A DNA stretch of 64,000 nucleotides from the NCBI GenBank assembly GCA_007844125.1, contig CM017559.1, positions 31,533,926 through 31,597,925 of the forward strand. Direction: 5' to 3'. Below are positions 44,780 through 57,600 of this stretch, piece after piece (within the stretch, counting starts at the first letter, position 1; every line of letters starts with the position of its first letter). Origin of the DNA: Sinonovacula constricta (taxonomy: Eukaryota; Mollusca; Bivalvia; Cardiida; Solecurtidae). Under the pieces are notes generated by a model, which was not told the DNA's origin, searched no databases, and was given only the letters and a program-made list of their open reading frames with translations. A program made the translations under genes and the position numbers.

Positions 44780-46130
44780 GTTTATCTATCTATCTTCCAT
44801 TAAGTCAAACCCTTGGTAGGGACTTAGACTGTCACGCGTCAACGACAAAAGAGGGAAAAGATAAAAGAATAAAAGTACAGAAATATACAGGGTGTATTAT
44901 TAAGAACAGGTTAAAAACAGAGCAGGTTTCTAGGGAGAGACCTGTTCGATCTGGCCTATGGCCTGACTGAACTAGGTTGCATTCAGGTTAACAAGGTTGG
45001 CAGATAGGGAGTTCTAGTGTATGATAGTACGTGGGAAGAAGGAGAATTTATAAAAATCTGAGCTAGTTTGGATCTGTTTATATGCCATGTCATGAGAAGT
45101 ACGGGATGGTCTGGTGTTTCGAGTGATGTAGTCCTCAGATGGTATAGCTACTAGGCTGTGTGTGATACCATGGAACATGACTAACCGCTGGTTGATGCGT
45201 CAGAGATCTAAGCGCCTCCAGCCAAGCTTACCGAGCATATCTGTTACGCTGGATGTACGGCCATAGTCACGCATCGCCCTGCGGGCAGCCCTCCTCTGAA
45301 TAGCCTCAATCTGGGAGATACCAGAATCAGAGAAGGGACACCAGACTGAGGAACAATATTCAAGTTGTGGTCTGACTAGAGTGAGAAAAGCTGTAGATTT
45401 TAGTTTCTGTGAATGTACTTTGATGTTGCGTCGGAGAAATCCTAGTGTTTGGTTTGCCTTTTTACAGATATTATCTATATGTGTCTGCCAGGTAAGGTCG
45501 TTTGAGATTGTGACACCTAAGTATTTGGCTGATGATACTGATTCAAGTAGTGTGTTATGGAGTGTGTATTTGGTGTCAATGATGAATTTGTGTTTGGTGA
45601 AATGTAAAACCTGACATTTTGAGGGGTTGAACTGCATGTCCCAAAGAGTTTCCCATTTCTGGAGTTGGTCTAGATCTTCTTGTAGAAACCTAGAGTGAGT
45701 GGCAACAGTGAGAGAGAGATAGATTGCAGTGTCATCTGCGAAAAGACAGATTTTAGACGATGATGTGTAATCAGGAAGATCATTGATATAGATGAGAAAG
45801 AGAAGTGGGCCAAGAACAGAACCCTGAGGTACGCCAGATGAGTAGGGATGGTAGAAGATGTTGACCCATTTACAACGACAGATTGGGACCTATTGTCAAG
45901 AAAGCTCTTAATCCAGGAGAGAGTAGAGTTTTGGATACTATAGAAGTGAAGTTTATAGAGTAGCTTTTCATGGTTGACCATGTCAAATGCCTTACTGAAA
46001 TCCAGGAGTTTTAGGTCGACTTGGCTCTTTAAGTTGATGGATTTCAGTAGGTCTTCAACTAGCATCAGTAGCTGGGTGTTACAAGAGCGTTTTTCTCGGA
46101 AGCGATGCTTCGTCAAAATAAACTGTATTA
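44780..46130 (-). pseudogene. Non-LTR retrotransposon (LINE), 5'-truncated and decayed
   Basis: Minus-strand reverse transcriptase remnant of the CR1/jockey type by general appearance. It starts inside the RT domain (ILTKHRFREKRSCNTQLL, then LKLLDFSKAFDMVNHEKLL). A frame change near 45850 separates this from [14 protein letters not shown] and the catalytic FADD motif (45731-45742). The thumb and tail region follows ([43 protein letters not shown]). In-frame stops occur after RRLDL and twice further on. The 3' end has an 'atagatagataaa' tail at about 44780-44800. The endonuclease domain is absent. It is inactive. Confidence 0.92.
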
Positions 46131-46139
46131 AATAATATG

Positions 46140-47475
46140 AATAGATTTCTAATGGTGCACCGAAACTGCAATACAAAATACTTCAAGTTAGTTCTCTGAA
46201 GAAAATGGAACGTTTTTCAATTTGTCTACGCAACGGTGTTAATTGGAAGTTCAACATATTTTTATCGCGAAAATACCTTACAAAACTTAGCAGACACTGA
46301 ATTCACCGAATACGACGAGCCATCAGTAGACATAAAGTATTCTCAGACTTATGGTAAAAACGATGCCTGATATATTTATTATCTGTATATCATCGCATAC
46401 CATATTTTGGTAGATTCGATCACTATATTCAAATCGTCTGCATTTGTTTACGTGCAAAAACAAACGGTGACCTGTTAAAATTACACTTCCGTCAAAATCC
46501 AAACAAAAGTGTGTTTGCGTAGACTTAGACAAGGCTTTTGAATGGTATTTATGTGAATTTGGGAATGGGATATTACTAATGTAACATTAAATTGTACCCT
46601 TTCCTTTATAAGGTTTTAGTATAAAGTTACTAAAGAAAAGAATGAGTTTGATTCTGACAATCTGTTGATTATGTATTTGCGTAGACGTTGGATAGGCTTT
46701 CAACTCAGAATCAAGAGACCTATTTAGGCGTTTTACTTGTTGAGAAATCGCCAAGGGCATTAACTGAGAAATAATTTTATTTCGAACATGGAAATTGGAC
46801 AATATGGTTGTGACCTATTCACATTCATTCATTTTTTGTAATTTGACAAATACATGGCGCATCATGATTTTGATTAAAGTAAACACTGGTCCTGGGTTAA
46901 TACTTATGTTTTCATAGATGATCAGAACATTTCAGGATTTTACCTCTTTTGTTCCAAATCTTAATGATTGAAAGTAGCTGTTTGTGTTGGTTTAAATTCA
47001 TAATAACAAATAGTGCTTTTACTCATTTGGAAATTATGTTAAAAGATGGTATCCAACAGTTTGGACAAAAGTGTTTTTTTCTCAAATAACCACTTACATC
47101 ATTGTTACCTGAAACGGTCATGCAAAGCACAGCTCATTGATGCCCTAGATCTGTGAGAACAATGAAGAATAAATCCCCACTTGTCATTGCTAACAGGTAT
47201 TTCCTATTGGAGCCAAGCTGCAGGGAAAGCAAGTTTTAGAATAAGAAAACCACATGACAACTTACTTTTGAGATCATCATCTGGGTAATGAATAATGATG
47301 TAGATATCTACTTTTAGCTGTGATTATAATCATGGTTATTTATAGGGTTGGGGGGACTGAATTGTATTGTTTAATTGTATGTTGAATATAAATGGAATAA
47401 ATGACATTTCCAGCAAGTAAACAGTTACTAAATTTAAAACAATTCAGTACTACAGACTTAATCATTTTAATTAAA
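46140..47475. other. No recognisable feature
   Basis: AT-rich sequence between the LINE and the inverted-repeat partner at 47480. Short frames show no family resemblance. Confidence 0.5.
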
Positions 47476-47479
47476 GTAT

Positions 47480-47700
47480 TAAAGAAAAGATACATATGAA
47501 CTCTCTCACTTTTGGAGGGAGTCTCCCAATTTAAGGTTCAAAATTATTTGAAATTTTACACATTTTCAGAAATCTCCCTACTTTGAAAGAGCTCACTTCC
47601 TTCTTTGTTCATTTGCAAGTGGAAATTTCTTACTTTGGCTTTGCAAGTGGAAATGTCTTACTTTGGCCTCAGAAATAGTTCCCATGTATGTATAAAGGTT
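47480..47700 (-). repeat. Dispersed repeat, inverted partner of 42290
   Basis: Reverse complement of the piece at 42290-42520, with an internal duplication of 'gcaagtggaaat(t/g)tcttactttggc' at about 47613-47663 that the partner lacks. Confidence 0.75.
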
Positions 47701-47799
47701 CACATAATAATCTTTTGCAAACCTTGTTCAAGCCCGGTGTTCTTTTTTTCTGTTTGGTGGCAGAGGTAACTGAGGCAGACAAAAACAACAACAATAAAT

Positions 47800-50570
47800 T
47801 TGTTTATAATTTTATTTTATTTACTGATTTTATTTGACATACTTCTTTATTAACTACCTCACAGAATATCAAATAAGTAATAGTTGATAATAACCATTTT
47901 AATAAATAAAACATCTGTACATACTGACATGGTTCTTAAAACACGACCATACATGTATACTAGTACATGGAAAAAGTCAAGGGACATCCCAACAAAAAAA
48001 AGAATTAACAACTTTAGAAAATAATTTTACAAGTATCTTTCAATAACAAAAACAATCAAATTTCCAAAAAAGTCGGTAATATCAAATTTTAAAATATGAC
48101 ATCAAACAATCGTGCACAGCTGACATTTGGTATTCTGGTGTCTTATTTTTACCAAATACAAGAAAACACAATACATTTTTTTTCTGTTACCTAAGGTTAT
48201 TTCCCCCTAAACAACATCGTAACTTGATCTAGTGTGGGCTGTTTTTTTTAACAGTTTGTAAAAGCAGTACATTAAAATCTTGTAATGGAAATAACCAATA
48301 TATGCATGGATAACAAAACATAATATTATGACAAAAGCAAATGATTCAGTGGTAACAAATCCAAGCTTTCTTAATTATTTATAAATCATAAATTGTTTTA
48401 TATGAATAAAAAATCAACACTATGCATAAAATTTTTCAACACAAATGCAAAATGCACAAGTCAGTTGTTTAAATAACAGCCAAAAAGCATCATACATGTA
48501 CAGTGAAAAGAAAAAAGCATGCAATTATGTTATTAATATATTTTATCATATCAAAACAAAGGCATAATTATTTATTTTTTAAATTTAATCTCATATTAGA
48601 AAAATGAAAATTAAGAATAAATGAATCCACATTTATCGGTATACTCTATGTTAGTCTGCCTTCAAGGCAAAACAGAATGATACGTGAAAAAACTTTCATC
48701 TTTGAAATGCTAAGCAAATCAAAAGTTGGAAAAATGAGAAAAATAAATATAAAAAATGGCACATTAATGAAACTCTAATCATATGTGTAATTTATTTGTT
48801 CACATCTGTTAAGTTTAATACTGATGGAAAGAAAATACAATCAGCCAAATAGTTACAGTTTTGAAAATTTTCTTTAGTTATACAAATAATTGTATTTGAA
48901 AATAAAATAGCAACTAAAATGGAAACAACTGAAAATCTAGCATATGGTGTTTAAAAACGATATTAAGTTGAAGCAGATGCACTGGTGTTGGTTAAGTCTT
49001 TGTATCTATACTGTGGTTTATGTCAGTTAAAATATATATAAAAAATGCATTTATTTAAAAAAATCGAACAAGTTACATAATTAATCTTACTATTGAAAAA
49101 ACTACACAAATATCACTTGTTCATTTTAAGTCATCTTTCATTTGCGCCTTCACTAATATTAAAATCATTATATTAAAAGAAAACTAAAGAATAAGTTTCA
49201 CAAATACAAAATTATAATTTAATAACTTCATAATAAAACATTTTTTCCCTTTATTGCACCATGTTTTCTTTTGTATGTGTCTTTATAATATTTCTAAATA
49301 ATTTTCATGAGAATGGTTTAAGGTAGTGGAAGCTTTGATAATATTTAAATGAACTTTTGTTACCACTAAACTGGGGTACAACAAAATATATGATTGTAGT
49401 AAACTTGACAAAAAAAGACAAACATTTAAGTGTTAATGATCTTTGGTCTTGTTTAAATTTCCTTGATAAATTCAGTTTATATCAAAATATTCAAATTGTA
49501 CTAAAAATGGGGACAACTATGTACCAGATCTTATGTAAACAAGAAAAGCATTTCAAAAACATTTAACAATATTGTGCTTTTTTTCTTTATTACCTCATAA
49601 GAACAAACTTTTTCACAAACAATATTATACTTACATATTTTCTTGTTTAATAACGCATTATTGTTTTCTATCTTCTGATTCAATTATCTTTTGATTTTTT
49701 TATATTTTTTTTTGTAGTAGAGTCCCTTCCTGGATTTCTTTGGAGTGATGTCCCTTCAATGCTTCTTTGCAAGCAAGGGCTCTCAAGGGAGACTACTCAG
49801 TACTCTCTCTCTCCCTCTGACTAGTTTAATTCATCCATTATTCTATCAGAGAAGATTCTTGATTAATAAGGGAATTGAGAATAAGATATGCACCGTTTAT
49901 ATGAATTACACATACACTTGATATTTAAACGATACATAAACAACATTTTCTATATTCTATTATGTATCGCTAGTTGTTTACATCTACAAGTACAGGAATA
50001 TACAAGTCCGTAAATAAACAATATGTTTGTACATAAACACAACATCTTAGTGGGGATATGATGTATTAACAACAATATACTGGCAGGAATGTTGAAAATA
50101 ACAACAGCAAGGAGAAAGGTGTTTTGGAAAAAAAAACAGTACTGAAGTTTACACAAACAGCAACCAGGTACATGTACAATCGAACATATTGACAAATAGG
50201 GTAAATAATATATATCCTCATATCATTAAAAATACTTAACAGTTCATCTATAAAGAAGGAACTACTTTTCAACATCTTAAACACTAATTCAGAGAGCTTA
50301 TGTGAAACATTTACTCTCATAGGCATAATATTTGTGGATTCGATAGCATATGCATGTATAGCATTAGCATGTATATTTTTTTTTGATACTGTTTGATACT
50401 GACAACTTGAAGAAATTTGACTTTTTAGAAAAATTAATTCATAAAGTAATAATCATAGGGGGTTTTCTTGTTGACTTGATGCTCATAGATGAATGTTTAC
50501 AAAAATAACAAAACCAAATTTGGGCAGTTGTGCAAAGGAAAATCCAACAAAATTATTTTTCTGGACAGAA
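47800..50570. other. AT-rich gene-free stretch
   Basis: No supported coding region. It lies 3' of the DMXL stop codon (minus strand), so a very long 3' UTR cannot be excluded, but a candidate poly(A) signal lies much closer, at 53979. Confidence 0.5.
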
Positions 50571-50576
50571 AAGATT

Positions 50577-50836
50577 ATTTTTTTGTTTTTTTTTTGGTTT
50601 CTGAAATACATTGCAGCTACCATTTATGATCATAATAGCAATGTCCAGCTTTTTGGTGGATGAAGACCCGATACACATGTCTGGGTAGAACCACTGGTGC
50701 ACTGCAAGCCAGCTTGAAGACCTCACGTTAAGTCCTTTGCCCCAAACAGGACTCAAACCCATGTGGTGCAAGGCTTAGCAGTCCGAGGAGTTACAAATCA
50801 GCGACTCTACCACTATGCCACGGCGGGCACCCACAA
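50577..50836 (-). mobile_element. SINE-A, full-length copy with A tail
   Basis: On the minus strand: head with A box 'tggcatagtgg' and B box 'ggtttgagtcc', body with 'tgcaccagtggttctaccca', 'gggtcttcatccacca' and 'atgatcataaatggtagctg', and an A-rich tail (poly-T on the plus strand at about 50577-50597). About 260 bp. It defines the family for the fragments at 40795, 44605, 51005, 58541, 59208 and 60103. Confidence 0.88.
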
Positions 50837-51004
50837 AGATTATGGATTTATAACAGTTACCCAATGGAAAAAAAACAACCTTTTTAGGTTTCTTTACTTT
50901 TATGTGTCAGTAAGATATATTCAAAATATAACCAATTGTTTTGTTGTTGTGATAGATCACAGTGACACAAGTACTGGATTAACCAGCATAGTAATGTTTA
51001 GCTA

Positions 51005-51190
51005 TAAGTGATGGAGAAAGACCCTAGCCAAATATCTGCGTATAACTACCGACACAACTTAAGTCAGCTGGCAGACCTCCCACCATATAATTTTTCTTTT
51101 TACTTTGACTTAAACCTACATAGTGAAGTGCCATGGAGTCAGAGTAGATACAGTAACTCAACAAACTTAACCACAGGCACTGCCAAAATG
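51005..51190 (-). mobile_element. SINE-A, degenerate fragment
   Basis: Retains 'gatggagaaagaccct', 'tatctgcgtataactacc' and 'agtcagctggcagacctcc' at the positions of the SINE-A body. Confidence 0.55.
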
Positions 51191-51689
51191 CACCTAGACT
51201 TTTCCTATATTGGGCAGTAAACAAATGAACATATGTTTATAATGAATCCATGACTTCTAAAACATGCAGAAAAGGATATAATGATAAAACAAAAACAAAA
51301 TTGAGTGAACACACATTAAACAATATTCTACACACCATATTGCACAGTGTTTGACACAAGTTCTATCAATATGACAACGCTAATAAAAAAAACAAGTTAA
51401 CTAATAATACATATATAAATACATGTACATACACTAAAAAGCAAATTAAATACTTTAGCTTGCTTCTAAGAATATAAAAGGTGATTATCGATATCAAAGG
51501 CTGAAGCACTTTTTGATAATATCTGCCTAAGTAATGAACAGTAAAGCGTGAAACACTTAATAAAAATGCTACTTACTGAACTGAACATTTGTTTTATAAG
51601 TAAACAAGTGCAGCACTCAATACACACACTTTAAATTTGAAAATTGATGTAATCAAATGCTTATTAAATTCAACTTTACCTATAAACAA

Positions 51690-51915
51690 TATTTGCTACA
51701 CCAGACCAAGTAATTCTATCAGTACAGTGCCACCTCCTGGTCTGGGAGTTGCCAGGTTCAAACCCAGGCTATGACATTCCAAAGTCATCAAAAATGGTTG
51801 GGGTGAAGTTTCTTTAACAACATATGATAGTTCCAAGACTGGTTGGAACAGGGTCTGTATTATAGGACTCGGTATACTATCAAGCCAGGCATTTGCAGCA
51901 AGCTATACAGTGAGG
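51690..51915. repeat. Possible further tRNA-derived repeat
   Basis: Contains 'gccaggttcaaacccaggct', which resembles a B box, followed by 'ggttggggtgaagttt' and 'caagactggttggaac'. It has no second copy in the window and no clear A box. Confidence 0.35.
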
Positions 51916-52399
51916 GCATCACTATATCTGCCTTTAAATGACTTTAAAATATAAAACAAAAAGGAAAGAAACCCCCAAAAAAGAAACAAACATAAACTAT
52001 CCAGCTAAAGTAATAAGAAAGACCTTAATTTAAAATCATGACCCTGACTATGTTTTGCTAACGCTTGTTTGCATGTGTATATGAAATATGTAGGATTTAA
52101 CAAAACTCACATCCCTTTCGAACATCTGCAAAACTGATTATTTCAATATCAATCCTTTTCGAAAGGTACACAATATTTAATATGTTTATGCAAAAAAAAG
52201 ATGCTATTTCATTTTATGCAAAAAAGATGCTATTTCATAATATATGCACATTTCAACTGATATATCAATCATTTTTCTAAATCTGTACTAACTTACGTTA
52301 ATGTGTATTTTTACACAAATACTTTCTCAGTTCTCTGCCTTGATCCTAGCTAACAAACTCTTATATTGAAAGATTAAAACAAAAAGCACAAAATATTAT

Positions 52400-52870
52400 C
52401 AGGCTGACCAGTGAACTTCCATAAAAAAGTAGGGCAAAAGTAGGGCTCAATTTCTTTAAATAGTAGGGCAAAAGTAGGGATATTGCAACTGAAAAGTAGG
52501 GATAGTAGGGCTATTTTCTTACCGTTGCTCCGAAAAATCAGGTAAAGAACATCACTCACTGAACAGCAAAAGGAAGACCATGGTACTTCAGGCTATTGTT
52601 CTTGTGCTTTGGTGAACTTGACAGAATGTCTGCTGTAGAGGCATCTATCCACCTCAGTCACACAAGAACAATGTCCATGAAGTGATCTGTGGGCCTCCAT
52701 CCATAATACAACCCTTAATATTCTAACATATATAATGTAAAAGCAGATAGATGTTAAGATTTTGTTGAAATTCATGACAAAAAAAAACTTGTTTAAAATG
52801 TTCTTTTTTCAATTTGACAGCATGACATACAAAAAAAAAGTAGGGATTTTAGGGCTGTTTTTTAAAAAAG
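52400..52870. repeat. 'aaaagtaggg' repeats
   Basis: 'agtagggcaaaagtaggg' motifs recur at about 52427-52515 and again at 52838-52875, with unrelated AT-rich sequence between. Function unknown. 52880-54440 holds no further feature. Confidence 0.5.
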
Positions 52871-53978
52871 TAGTAGACACAGGTTTAGTTATATCAAAGA
52901 AAACATTCAACGTCACAACAATAGTACAAAACATACATGAAATAATATCTTTCTTTCATATACCCAATTCACTATAGCACTTTATATCTGTGCAGAAATG
53001 CATTCAAAAAAGATCTTCAACACTATGTGAAAATCTGTATCAAATTCTTTATAACAGATACATGTATATAAAATAATACAACAATGAAAACAACATAATG
53101 ATATACATATAAGTCCAGTAAATGTTCATAGCTGAGAATAAAACACACATTATCACAGTAACAGTTTTACGGTCTCTCCTAGCACAATAAGACTATTCTT
53201 TACCCAATCTCAGCCACATTCTAAACTGAAATTTGATTGGTCAATACTTTGACAACCAAACAAAATTTGAAATTTGATTTGTCAATATTCTTACAACCAA
53301 TCAAAACAATTTGATTAAAAGCTGCATCTGAATTCATCCTTAGTAAAGTTTTATTGTAAAAAAAAAAAATTAAACACTCACTTCAACAACAACCTCAATA
53401 ATTAAGTTGGTCCCTTAATATCTGAAACAAAATATCACTCAATGTTACTTCACATGATTAAAAATCTACACACATATTGCAGTGAAGCTGAAATTTTTAG
53501 AAAACTGTGGAACTATATAAGTGCCTATCTCATCCCAGAGACAAAAAGTTGAAGGAACAATTTCAAAGATACAGTCTAATATAAAGCTTTAGTGTGAAAG
53601 AGTGTGTGTGGAAGGTGGAGGGAGGGTAGAATTTAAGAAATAAAACTGAAGAATGCCATAAATATTGACTTGGACACCTATTTATTTACAATAAAATAAA
53701 CAAATTAACAAAATAAAGAGATTTGTGTTAAGACTGACTATATTCAAGAAACTAGCTTTCAAACATTATTTAGTATATGGCTCAAAGAAAAAAAGTACAA
53801 AATTCTAGAAAAATTATATACTACGAGTGGGTCATATTAACTCCCCAAGAGAAATCACATCCGGCTACATTACATATATACATCAAAGGTGGATAGAATT
53901 GATCAAATATGTCATCCTTCAGTATAAATTGAACTGAAAATTCAACTAAATAAACAATCACATGCTATATACATAAAC

Positions 53979-53984
53979 TTTATT
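53979..53984 (-). promoter_or_regulatory. Possible poly(A) signal of DMXL
   Basis: AATAAA on the minus strand, about 460 nt after the stop codon. Other candidates exist further down. Confidence 0.3.
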
Positions 53985-54445
53985 TCTTTGCAGTTTTTAC
54001 AATTACAACACCACTAAATTTGAGTAAAAGTTTACAAATAAAGCCAGCACAGTTCTATCATGATAATTAATTAAATTATAAAGTGTATCTTCAATTGGAT
54101 TTCAAACCAATCACGAGAATAGAATTTCAATTATTATTTTCCTTTACCTCATAAATAATCCTAATTATATCTACCAGTTCTAATTAACATAATTAACAGA
54201 TCAATTTAAAAAAGTTATTGTGACAACTTCCATGTTTTTTTCTCTCCTTTTTTATGTAAGCAATAACTTACCTCATATTATGTAGTAATACATTTTGTCA
54301 ATGTATGAAATGTATGTTTATGAAAAACAAATCTAAATACACAGACTTTATCCACATTTTTCCCCCAAAATCTACAATTATTTCTACATGCAATAACAAA
54401 GTTTGTAAATTTGTCAATAACTCTCCTATAACATTCCATAGGAAG

Positions 54446-54658
54446 CTAACTATTCCAGTAGCGGACGATGGAATCCCGCTCTGGCAGTGCACGGAACTTC
54501 ATGGATCCATCAACACCACACGAAAACAAATGATGTTTTGGTCCGATGGCCACCTGCATGACACCCATGGCAGAACCAACACTTCTGAAGAATGTGTTGC
54601 TTCGTGTGTGTTCTCCTGGGAAGTTTACAACAAGCTGGTGGATATCCAACCCCCATAC
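54446..54658 (-). CDS. DMXL: DMXL terminal exon
   Basis: Acceptor 'tttaattgccag'. Starts VWGLDIHQLVVNFPGEH, contains LFSCGVDGSMKFRALPE and ends RYWNS before TAG. It continues directly from DIK of the preceding exon, completing the repeat as DIKVWGL. Confidence 0.95.
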   Translation of the reverse strand, partial: VWGLDIHQLVVNFPGEHTRSNTFFRSVGSAMGVMQVAIGPKHHLFSCGVDGSMKFRALPERDSIVRYWNS

Positions 54659-57600
54659 CTGGCAATTAAAGTAGAAATAATTATAATTAAAGTTAACTAA
54701 AACATTACTTAGATTTTCAGCTTAAACTTATTAATACATAACCAAGATTTTCAGCTTAAACGTGTACAAAGACATAACCAAGATTTTCAGCTTAAACGTG
54801 TACACAGACATAACCAAGATTTTCAGCATAAACATATAAGAACACATAACCAAGATTTTCAGATTAAACGTGTATAAAGACATAACCAAGATTTTCAGAT
54901 TAAACGTGTATAAAGACATAACCAAGATTTTCAGCTTAAACATGTATAAAGACATAACCAAGATTTTCAGATTAAACATATAAGAACACATAACCAAGAT
55001 TTTCAGATTAAACGTGTATAAAGACATAACCAAGATTTTCAGATTAAACGTGTATAAAGACATAACCAAGATTTTCAGCTTAAACATGTATAAAGACATA
55101 ACCAAGATTTTCAGATTGAACGTGTACAAAGACATAACCAAGATTCTCAGCTTAAACATGTACAAAGACATAACCAAGTTATTCAGCCTAAACATATAAG
55201 AACACATAACCAAGATTTTCAGCTTAAACATGCACAAAGACATAACCAAGATTTTCAGATTAAACGTGTACAAAGACATACCCAAGATTTTCAGCTTAAA
55301 CATGTATAAAGACATAACCAAGATTTTCAGCTTAAACATGTATAAAGACATAACCAAGATTTTCAGCTTAAACATGTATAAAGACATAACCAAGATTTTC
55401 AGCTTAAACGTGTACACAGACATAACCAAGATTTTCAGCATAAACATGTACAAAGACATAACCAAGATTTTCAACTTAAACGTGTACACAGACATAACCA
55501 AGATTTTCAGCTTAAACGTGTACAAAGACATAACCAAGATTTTCAACTTAAACGTATACAAAGACATAACCAAGATTTTCAGATTAAATGTGTACAAAGA
55601 CATAACCAAGATTTTCAACTTGAATGTGTACTGAAACATAACCTATAGTTTGAGCTTAAACAAGTACTAAAAAATAACCCAGATTAGTGCATGTATTAAC
55701 AATAAAAACTTTGGTCTAAAGTGGACAGCTTTTACTTTTCATACCAGGAAATGGTTACATTATAATTTGAATAAATTGATCATTAGAATTGTAAACACAT
55801 CAAGTATTGCTGGGTTTTAAGCCTGAATAAAAAATGTATAATGTCCCTTTCAAAATAATAAAAAATAAATAAACTATATAAAATAATAAAAGGAAAAAAT
55901 TAAAAAAGAAAAATATAAGTGAAAATATACATGAATAAATAAAAAAAAATATAATGAAATGTAAATGTACTGCCAGATCTACCTTGATATCACCATCAGC
56001 TGATCCAGTGACAAAGAACTCTTCCTCTGGGTCCATTGCAAGACACCTCACCATTGAGTCATGGGCTTGGAATGTGTGACGCATCTGACGCTGACGGATA
56101 TCAAATATACCTGCACACCGGTCAAGGAAACATCATGTGTATAAAGTGCATTACTTGTTTATTGGGTCTATCATCCCACCAATGGTGTGATCTTGAAGCA
56201 GATATAGTGCTGCCTTCACTGTGTATAGCATGCCATGAACACGTCATGATATCACATCCAGTCACATTATCCCTACACTGGGCCAACTAGTTGTGGAACT
56301 ATCTTTATATTTGCTTGAGCATTAGCAAGGGAGCTACCATTTTAAATGCCTGGGCCTGGGATCAAACCCCTGGCCTCTTGTACCTGGAACTGATGCTCTA
56401 CTGATTGCGCTACCAAATCCAGTAAGAAATTTTTTAAAAATGCATTAATCAAAATACCAATGTATTGTTGTTCTTAAGAAAGTTTGTCAGCTGTTTCAAT
56501 TTGATAGGATATTCTGATTTACACTTGTTTGCCTGTGAGAGAAACCTTTAAATTGTGCAAGGTTTGGGTGCTCCAAAAAAATGTTTAAAGAACCCTCAGT
56601 CAGGTATTGTGTTGACTGACTGTTCCAAGGCAGTAACTGTTTGTTTTTTGTGTCTTTATGTTTCAATCACTTTAACATTTACAGTGTGTGGATCTGTCTA
56701 TTGGTAGTTCAATTTGGGGCAATTCAGGATTGATAATGAAATAATTCCTTTTTTTCCCTACTGTCTAAAGTTTCTGGAAAAAACGTACATTTAAATTAAG
56801 GGTAGCTTAAGTCAATGCTTGAACAATGTACAGTAATGCAATATAAAGTGCCACTATCTATGTGACATCATATGGTCAACATTTGTTCAGTTCTGACAAA
56901 GTAACACGACCATGAATCTCGGTTGGGGCAAGAACGGTAGGTAATAAGGGTAGGTTTTCCATGTAACCTGCAGTGTGCTACTGTTATACACAAACATTAC
57001 CTGAACCAATAAAAGTCTAAATGATAAAATACGATTATTTATATATTTATATTTATAAGATTTAATTGTGTCAGTGTGATCTATCAAAAACCAAAACTGA
57101 ACACTAACTTGAAAATCGGCCTACATTACCAGGCGGCCACTACTCAATATTTTTTTGACAGTTGGGTTAAGTTTGTTTTTGCCATCAGTCCAGGTCTCTG
57201 TATTAACCCTTGTGCGAATGCATATGCCATTTTAAGTTAAAGGTTAGTTGAAGTGTTATTTAAAAAATAACTGAAGTAATGAGTGAAACTAGTCCTCATT
57301 TTGAATATAAAGCTTTTCAGAAAATCCCAGATTCTAATTGTGAAAAACAGTATTTTCTTAAAAGTTTCATTGTTATTTTGTGGGCATTTCTCTTTTTAAA
57401 CAGTGGTGTTGCTTTAACATTATTCAGGTGTAACTATGGACAGTATTTTGAAAATTATGTTCTAATCATGAGAGCCAAGCATGTTTTTTTGTTGTTTTTT
57501 TCAGTTTTAATTTTTTATTGAGATTTTCAAAGAATTAGGTGAATTCTCAGTTTTAAATGAGGTAGACAGGTATTCTGAGAGTTCTGAGATTTTATTCTAA

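Noticed and set aside
54731..55639. 302-residue open frame on the minus strand
   Set aside because: It is the translation of a 36-bp minisatellite inside an intron whose flanking exons join in frame without it.
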